In this document: one piece after another, positions 59,173 through 64,000 of the stretch
Layout: each line of letters begins with the position of its first letter
Numbering within the stretch: position 1 is the stretch's first letter
Source: HTCC5015 sp051747425
GTDB lineage: Bacteria; Pseudomonadota; Gammaproteobacteria; HTCC5015
Direction of reading: 5' to 3'
Length of the DNA: 64,000 bases
Assembly: GCA_051747425.1 (NCBI GenBank)
Contig: JBNJGD010000001.1
Location: 62,001-126,000 of the forward strand
The notes under the pieces: generated by a model
What the model was told of the DNA's origin: nothing
Databases searched by the model: none
Seen by the model: the letters and a program-made list of their open reading frames with translations, nothing else
Made by a program: the position numbers and the translations under genes

Positions 59173-59474
59173 CATACAACCACCCTGCCCTCACCCCCAA
59201 GCTCTACCGCGAGGCAGTACCGCACATCACGCTACCCACCCAGCACGCACTGGAGATACTGCTCTACGGCCTGGGTGGCGTACTGGAGAGCCGCAACACC
59301 ACCAGCTGCAGGCGCATGGCAAAGGAGCTGTGGCCCGCTTACCTCATGTGCCAAGACACTGGCGACCGCACCTTTCTCACCTGGCTGCACGAGGCACTGA
59401 CCGCACTGGCAGACCAGTGGGAGCGTGACCGTCAACCAGAGACAGAACACCACACACACCGTGGATATATTTAG
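59169..59474 (+). CDS. Hypothetical prophage protein after the replication initiator
   Basis: A 101-residue protein of unknown function with two predicted helices rich in leucine (TQHALEILLYGLGGVLES and FLTWLHEALTALADQWE). Its start overlaps the initiator stop (ATGA), so it is translated with the replication gene. I cannot assign a family. Confidence 0.65.
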   Translation: MTYNHPALTPKLYREAVPHITLPTQHALEILLYGLGGVLESRNTTSCRRMAKELWPAYLMCQDTGDRTFLTWLHEALTALADQWERDRQPETEHHTHRGYI

Positions 59475-59511
59475 AAATCAAACACTTAGCCACCACGGGG
59501 GAGGCATGACA

Positions 59512-59697
59512 ATGCACAACGGACAAAGCAAAAAGGTACTCCCAAGACGCTCATACGCGGGCAGAAGTCGCGCGGAGTTTCGGAAAAATTTTGGGCAGAA
59601 ATGTCGGGAGATAAATCGGGCCTCTGGCCGGGTTTGGTATGCGATGCAGCTGAATCGCGAGCTACGGCGCAGTGACAGCGGGCAGGGGGAGACATGA
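59512..59697 (+). CDS. Small basic prophage protein
   Basis: A 61-residue, strongly basic protein (KKVLPRRSYAGRSRAEFRKN, then QLNRELRRSD) of unknown role; nucleic-acid binding is likely from charge alone. The start chosen has GGAGG seven bases upstream; another in-frame ATG six bases earlier is too close to that site. Its stop overlaps the terminase small-subunit start (ATGA). Confidence 0.6.
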   Translation: MHNGQSKKVLPRRSYAGRSRAEFRKNFGQKCREINRASGRVWYAMQLNRELRRSDSGQGET

Positions 59698-60254
59698 GCC
59701 AGCAAGAGGGATTAGACCTGGGCCTTGGCAATCCGCTGCTGGTGGACGCTGAGACGCTTGCAGAGGTGCTCGGTGTGAGCCGCAGTCTGGTGCACAAGCT
59801 CCACCAGAAGCACGGCATGCCCAAGGAGCGGCGCGGCCAGTGGCACCTGCCTACCTGCGTGCAGTTCTACCTGAGCCACACAGCGGGCCAGAGCGATGAG
59901 GACAGCGGCGACGCCCGCACCGAGCTCTACCGGGCCCAGACATCCAAGCACCGCCTGGAGATCGCCGAGAAGCGCCGCGAGCTGCTGCCCCGCTCCGAGG
60001 TGGAGAGCGTGCTCTTTTCCCTGGCGGGCATTTTCAGCGAGGGCATGGAGGCCCTTCCCGCCCGTGAAGCTGGCGCCCTGGCCCTCATGGACGATGGCCG
60101 CGAGATCCAGAACCGCCTGGGCGAGGCCTGCCGTGGCGTGCGCGACAGCGTGGCCCGCCGCATCGAGGAATTCACCGCGACCCTGAGCAGCCCGGACGAC
60201 GCCGACCTGCCACCCGCGCCCCAGCTGGAGGACATCGACAGTGAAAGCGATTGA
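59694..60254 (+). CDS. Phage terminase small subunit (Nu1/DUF1441 type)
   Basis: This subunit recognises packaging sites. The 186-residue protein has an N-terminal winged helix-turn-helix (DAETLAEVLGVSRSLVHKLH, with QWHLPTCVQFYL completing it) and a helical region containing RTELYRAQTSKHRLEIAEKR, the pattern of Nu1-like small terminases. Its end overlaps the methyltransferase gene by about 14 bp. Confidence 0.84.
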   Translation: MSQQEGLDLGLGNPLLVDAETLAEVLGVSRSLVHKLHQKHGMPKERRGQWHLPTCVQFYLSHTAGQSDEDSGDARTELYRAQTSKHRLEIAEKRRELLPRSEVESVLFSLAGIFSEGMEALPAREAGALALMDDGREIQNRLGEACRGVRDSVARRIEEFTATLSSPDDADLPPAPQLEDIDSESD

Positions 60255-61155
60255 CCTGTTTGCCGGCGCTGGTGGATTTTCAACCGGCGCACGCCTCGCC
60301 GGCCTTGAGGTGGTGTGGGCTGCCAACCACTGGCCGGATGCAGTGGAATGGCACAGCCGCAACCACCCGGAAGCGGCGCACCAGTGCCAAGATTTGCACC
60401 AGGTAGACTGGTCACAAGTGCCTGCCCACGACGCCATGCTGGCTAGCCCCTGCTGCCAAGGCCACAGCAAGGCCCGGGGTAAATCCAGCGGCAACCCTCA
60501 ACACGACGCCAGCCGCTCCACAGCGTGGGCCGTTGTGTCCGCTCTCGAGTACCACCACCCCTTTGTCGGCGTGGTCGAAAATGTGCGCGAGTTCCTGCAG
60601 TGGGCTCTCTACCCAGCCTGGAAACAGGCAATAGAAGCGCTGGGCTACTCGATAGCGCCGCACCTGGTGGACGCCGCCGACCTGGGCGCGCCACAGAATC
60701 GCGAGCGGCTGTTCCTGGTGTGCACGCTGAGCAAAGCGCCGTTGCTGCTCAACCTGCCCCGCATGGAGCACCGCCCAGCCTCCATCTTCATCGACTTCGA
60801 GGAAGGCAACTGGCAACCCATCGAGAAGCCCGGGCGCGCCGCCTCGACGCTCGAGCGCGTGGCCAATGGCCGAGCTGCTCATGGCGAGCGCTTTCTCATC
60901 AGCTACTACGGCAACACCAAGACCGGCCGCAGCATCGACCGGCCCGTGGGCACCATCACCACCCGGGATCGCTGGGCCATCGTCGATGGCGACCGCATGC
61001 GCATGTTCTCCCGCTGGGAGTGCCGCGACGCCATGAGTTTTCCCGGCGACTACCTGCTGCCCGACAACCACCGGCTGGCCGTCCACCTCATGGGCAACGC
61101 AGTTTGCCCCGAGCCCGTGCGCCAGATTCTCAACTGCATCAAGGAGGCCGCCTAG
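60241..61155 (+). CDS. DNA (cytosine-5) methyltransferase, phage orphan type
   Basis: It should methylate cytosine in a specific short DNA site, protecting phage DNA. The 304-residue enzyme has motif I (DLFAGAGGFSTG), motif IV (ASPCCQGHS, where the usual PPCQ reads PCCQ), motif VI (VENVREF), motif VIII (QNRERLFLV) and motif X (MGNAVCP); the target-recognition region is short. The start is GTG inside the small-subunit gene, and the stop overlaps the large-subunit start. No cognate endonuclease is nearby. Confidence 0.88.
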   Translation: MKAIDLFAGAGGFSTGARLAGLEVVWAANHWPDAVEWHSRNHPEAAHQCQDLHQVDWSQVPAHDAMLASPCCQGHSKARGKSSGNPQHDASRSTAWAVVSALEYHHPFVGVVENVREFLQWALYPAWKQAIEALGYSIAPHLVDAADLGAPQNRERLFLVCTLSKAPLLLNLPRMEHRPASIFIDFEEGNWQPIEKPGRAASTLERVANGRAAHGERFLISYYGNTKTGRSIDRPVGTITTRDRWAIVDGDRMRMFSRWECRDAMSFPGDYLLPDNHRLAVHLMGNAVCPEPVRQILNCIKEAA

Positions 61156-63101
61156 TGAACCAGCCCGCCACACAGACCGAGGGCCGGGGTGTGAATCCGG
61201 CTATGCTGCGCATTTTGGACACGACGCGCATCATCGTGGAGCCACCACCGGCGCGGGATGGTGGTGCCTGGGCGGATGAAAACCGGATTTTGCCGCCCGG
61301 CTCTCCAGAGCCTGGCCCGTGGCGCACCGGTCGCGTGCCCTACACCAAGCCGATTTACGAAGCCTGCGCCAGCGGTTTATACAGCCAGGTCAACATCGCC
61401 ATGGGCGCGCAGATGTCAAAGACCGAGACCGAGCTCAACATCATCGGCCACCGCTTCGATGATGGCCCCTATGCGCCCGCCCTGGTCATTGGCCCCACCG
61501 AGAAGTGGGCCCGCAGCTTCGGCGCCGACCGGCTCAACAAGATGCTGCGCACCACACCCAGCCTGTGGTCGAAAGTGGAGAAAGGCCACGCCGACAAGGT
61601 GCTGGAGAAGTACATCGGCGGCATCCGCCTGGGCATCGGCTGGGCCGGCTCCGCCACCGAGCTGGCATCCCACCCCGCCGGCCTGGTGCTCATCGATGAG
61701 CGCGACCGCATGGGCAACGATGTGGACGGCGAAGGCGACCCCGTGGAAATGGCCCGGGCCCGCACCAAGAACTACCGCAACTCCCTGCTGTGCGTTGTGA
61801 GCACCCCCACCGTCGAGGGCGCCAGCCCCATCTGGACGCTGTGGGAGGAAGGCACCATGGGCAAGTGGGCGTGGCCCTGCCCCGACTGCCACCAGCACTT
61901 TGTGCCCACCCTCAAGCTGCTCAACTGGCAGGAAGCCAAGACCAAAGCCGAAGCCCGCGCCAACGCCCGCCTGGTGTGCCCCAACTGCGGCACCATGATC
62001 CACAGCCGGCACAAGGACAGCATGAACGCCCAGGGCCGCTACCACTACCACACGCGAGACGCCGACGGTAACGAGATCCCCACCGGCACCGAGCCGCCCC
62101 CCAACGACAGCGCCAGCTTTTGGGTGAGCGGATTATGCTCCCCCTGGGTGACCTTCGAGGAAATGGCCGAGCGACTCTTCGACGCCTACCGCAGCCGCGA
62201 CCCCGACCGCATCCAGGCCGTGGTCAACACCATGGGCGGCGAGCTCTTCCGCACCGAAGGCGAGGCGCCCGACTGGGACGAAGCCGCCGCCCTGCGCCGC
62301 CACTACCAGCCCCGCACCCGCCCCGAGGGCGTGCAGATGATCACCATGGGCGTGGATGTGCAAAAGCGCGGCCTGTACTTTGTCGTGCGCGGCTGGGGCT
62401 TCAACAGCGAGAGCTGGCTGCTCGAAGAGGGCTACCTGGCCGGCGAGACCGAATTTGACGATGTGTGGCTCATGCTCGCCCGCCAAGCCGCCGTCACCTA
62501 CCGCGACATGAACATCGCCCGCGTATTCGTCGATTCCGGCTACCGCCCCGGCGACAAATGGCGCCGCCCCGAGAACCAGGTTTATGAATTCTGCAAGCGA
62601 CACCCCGGCTTTGCCTTCCCCACCAAAGGCCACGACACCCAGGACCGCCCCCTGCGACCGTCCATGATCGATGTGAACAGCCACGGCAAAGTGCTCAAGG
62701 GCGGCCTGCAGCTCTGGCACCTGCACACCGACCACCTCAAGAGCTGGATTCACAGCCGCATCCGCTGGCCCGACGACCAGCCCGGCGGCTTCCACCTGCA
62801 CAGCGACACCACCGAGGATTACTGCAAACAGATCACCGCCGAGCAAGTGCTGGTCAAATCCTCCGGCAAGCGCGTCTGGGTAAAGATTCGCGAGGACAAC
62901 CACTATCTGGACTGCGAGGTAAACGCCCTCGCCGCCGCCAAGACCCTGCAGGTAGAAGCCCTGCGCCCCATGGAGGAAGTCATCGCCCGCCGCGAAGCCG
63001 AGGACCAGGCCGCCGCCGAGCGCATGGTACAACCCCACCCACCCAAACCGGCCCCCGGCGGACTCCGCCAGGGCCGCCAATCCAGCTGGATGAGACGATG
63101 A
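61155..63101 (+). CDS. Phage terminase large subunit (GpA family)
   Basis: This ATP-driven nuclease cuts and packages phage DNA into heads. The 648-residue protein has a Walker A-like segment (GAQMSKTE, 84-91), Walker B (LVLIDERDR, about 177-185), a zinc-ribbon pair (CPDCHQHF, CPNCGTM) and the nuclease domain starting near MGVDVQKRGL. The start is GTG, overlapping the methyltransferase stop and preceded by AAGGAGG; a longer open frame upstream is only the shadow of the methyltransferase. Confidence 0.92.
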   Translation: MNQPATQTEGRGVNPAMLRILDTTRIIVEPPPARDGGAWADENRILPPGSPEPGPWRTGRVPYTKPIYEACASGLYSQVNIAMGAQMSKTETELNIIGHRFDDGPYAPALVIGPTEKWARSFGADRLNKMLRTTPSLWSKVEKGHADKVLEKYIGGIRLGIGWAGSATELASHPAGLVLIDERDRMGNDVDGEGDPVEMARARTKNYRNSLLCVVSTPTVEGASPIWTLWEEGTMGKWAWPCPDCHQHFVPTLKLLNWQEAKTKAEARANARLVCPNCGTMIHSRHKDSMNAQGRYHYHTRDADGNEIPTGTEPPPNDSASFWVSGLCSPWVTFEEMAERLFDAYRSRDPDRIQAVVNTMGGELFRTEGEAPDWDEAAALRRHYQPRTRPEGVQMITMGVDVQKRGLYFVVRGWGFNSESWLLEEGYLAGETEFDDVWLMLARQAAVTYRDMNIARVFVDSGYRPGDKWRRPENQVYEFCKRHPGFAFPTKGHDTQDRPLRPSMIDVNSHGKVLKGGLQLWHLHTDHLKSWIHSRIRWPDDQPGGFHLHSDTTEDYCKQITAEQVLVKSSGKRVWVKIREDNHYLDCEVNALAAAKTLQVEALRPMEEVIARREAEDQAAAERMVQPHPPKPAPGGLRQGRQSSWMRR

Positions 63102-63430
63102 AAGCAAAACCTCAAGCACTGCGGAAACTCCACGCCGCCCAGGCCAAGGCCTGCATCACCATGGACACAATCCAGAAGGCCGCCGCCGCCTCACAACAAA
63201 GCAACTTCAAAGCCATGATTGAAGCCTTTGCCGCTGGCAATCGGGACATCAAAAAACACAATGCCACCCCTGCCTGGGCCTATCGCTGGGACCGCCCACA
63301 AATCGACAAACGCCGCTGGCGGCGCCACCTGTACCGCCAAAAAAAGGCCCTCGCCAAACAGCTCAAAACCGGCCGAGCGTGGAGGGTAAAGCCAAACATA
63401 AAACCCCCCGTAGATTTTCCGAGCCACTAA
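63098..63430 (+). CDS. Hypothetical prophage protein between terminase and gpW
   Basis: A 110-residue basic protein of unknown function, with an alanine-rich helical N-terminal half (AAAASQQSNFKAMIEAFAAG) and an arginine/lysine/tryptophan-rich C-terminal half (RRWRRHLYRQKKALAKQLKT). Its start overlaps the large-terminase stop (ATGA). Position suggests a role in head assembly or packaging. Confidence 0.65.
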   Translation: MKAKPQALRKLHAAQAKACITMDTIQKAAAASQQSNFKAMIEAFAAGNRDIKKHNATPAWAYRWDRPQIDKRRWRRHLYRQKKALAKQLKTGRAWRVKPNIKPPVDFPSH

Positions 63431-63544
63431 GTGCCTGATTTATAAGCAACCCGCCCCGCCAATTTGTCCACGCCCCGTGGACAAATGTTTTTAAGCAAAA
63501 ACGGAATTTCTGAAAATCTTGCACACAGCGGCAAAGCTGTGCGC

Positions 63545-63787
63545 ATGAGCATCGACCTCACCAAAGCACGCGAACACCTGGACAAGTGGCTGGCCGCCGA
63601 TGCGGCCGCCGCCGCTGGCCAGAGCTACACCGTGACCACCGTCAACGGCTCCCGCACCGTCACCCGAGTGAACGCGGAAGAGATCCGCAAGCAGGTGGCC
63701 TACTGGGAGCGCCGCGTGCACATGCTGGAAAGCGCCGCCGCCGGCGCGGGCAATGGCGTCGTGACCTACGCGAGGTTCAACCGATGA
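63545..63787 (+). CDS. Phage head-tail joining protein gpW
   Basis: gpW proteins plug the head connector. The 80-residue protein has a helical N-terminus (TKAREHLDKWLAADAAAAAG), the beta hairpin SYTVTTVNGSRTVTRVN and a final helix (EIRKQVAYWERRVHMLE), the gpW layout. The start is MSIDLTK; no strong ribosome site is seen and 27 codons are open upstream. Its stop overlaps the portal start (ATGA), as expected for a lambda-type W-B order. Confidence 0.85.
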   Translation: MSIDLTKAREHLDKWLAADAAAAAGQSYTVTTVNGSRTVTRVNAEEIRKQVAYWERRVHMLESAAAGAGNGVVTYARFNR

Positions 63788-64000
63788 GCCTGCTGGACCG
63801 CTTCGCTCCCCGCTACGCCCTCCGCCGCGAGCTGGCCCGCACCCAGCTCGAAGCCCTGCGCAGCCGCCACACCGGCCAGCGCTATTACGAAGCCGCCACC
63901 AGCGACCAATACCGCCGCCGCAACGGCAACAACGCCAGCGGCAACGCCGTCATGCAACGCGCCGGCCACAGCCTCACCAACGAAGCCCGCTGGCTGGATG
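63784..64000 (+). CDS. Phage portal protein, N-terminal part (runs off window)
   Basis: The portal forms the DNA entry ring of the head. The 72 residues in view begin MSLLDRFAPRYALRRELAR and continue YYEAATSDQYRRRNG, the N-terminal pattern of lambda-family portals, directly after gpW. The remainder lies outside the window. Confidence 0.8.
   Translation, partial: MSLLDRFAPRYALRRELARTQLEALRSRHTGQRYYEAATSDQYRRRNGNNASGNAVMQRAGHSLTNEARWLD

Larger units (their letters stand above)
52671..64000. mobile_element. Prophage of a tailed phage (left part, continues beyond window)
   Basis: The element begins at a tRNA 3' remnant beside a tyrosine integrase and contains an ordered phage map: leftward early genes, repressor with membrane protein, Cro-like gene, replication initiator with iterons, terminase small subunit, DNA methyltransferase, GpA-type terminase large subunit, gpW and the start of the portal gene. 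The gpW and lambda-type portal suggest a lambda-like head. Tail and lysis genes and the right end are not in view. Confidence 0.9.

Noticed and set aside
60525..61154. N-terminal extension of the large terminase
   Set aside because: This part is the out-of-frame shadow of the methyltransferase. The GTG at 61155 has AAGGAGG and the correct N-terminus.

Overview
The window comes from the chromosome of a gammaproteobacterium of fairly high GC content, probably a marine oligotroph. The Pro-Arg-His-Leu tRNA cluster next to tig-clpP-clpX-lon-hupB-ppiD, and rpoE-mucA-mucB-rseC-mucD running on toward lepA-lepB-rnc-era-recO, are arrangements of the Pseudomonas/Cellvibrio type. The exact genus cannot be fixed from sequence alone.

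Positions 1-52670 are dense housekeeping chromosome with many 4-bp ATGA/GTGA overlaps. In order: the end of map, then glnD and dapE; a four-gene peptide ABC importer (yejABEF type); fabI; the protein-quality block ppiD, two tRNA-Asp/tRNA-Val pairs, hupB, lon, clpX, clpP, tig and four tRNAs; folD, two cyclophilins and lpxH; then a long leftward series from rpoE through mucA, mucB, rseC, mucD, a glutaredoxin-like gene, lepA, lepB, a DUF4845 gene, rnc, era, recO, a ferritin-like DUF455 gene and tex. nadB and an RhdA-type sulfurtransferase are divergent from rpoE. Then come orn, phhB, rsgA, hinT, recR, ybaB, dnaX and the SRP RNA, a REC-PAS-GGDEF-EAL protein, rimO and gshA, a ZIP-type metal permease behind a candidate Zur box, an orphan solute-binding protein and an alpha/beta hydrolase. 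The dnaX gene carries a complete programmed -1 frameshift signal (A AAA AAG, an 8-bp stem 6 nt downstream, and a stop codon in the -1 frame).

From about 52671 to the end lies the left part of a tailed-phage prophage that integrated into the 3' end of a tRNA gene, probably tRNA-Leu. The 16-nt tRNA 3' tail and the tRNA's own terminator remain at the junction. Next come a tyrosine integrase, a leftward early operon of small mostly unknown proteins, a repressor co-transcribed with a small membrane protein, a divergent Cro-like gene, a replication initiator with six palindromic iterons inside its coding sequence, and the packaging/head genes: terminase small subunit, a DNA cytosine methyltransferase, terminase large subunit, gpW and the start of the portal gene.

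The prophage switch can be read almost completely. Four related 14-bp operators (core AACCAnnGTT) lie two over a near-perfect leftward promoter (TTGACA-N16-TATTTT) and two in the repressor/cro intergenic region. The most interesting material is in this element: the iteron cluster, the compact switch with a possibly leaderless cro-like mRNA, the repressor-linked membrane protein, the unknown leftward operon, and the methyltransferase between the terminase subunits.
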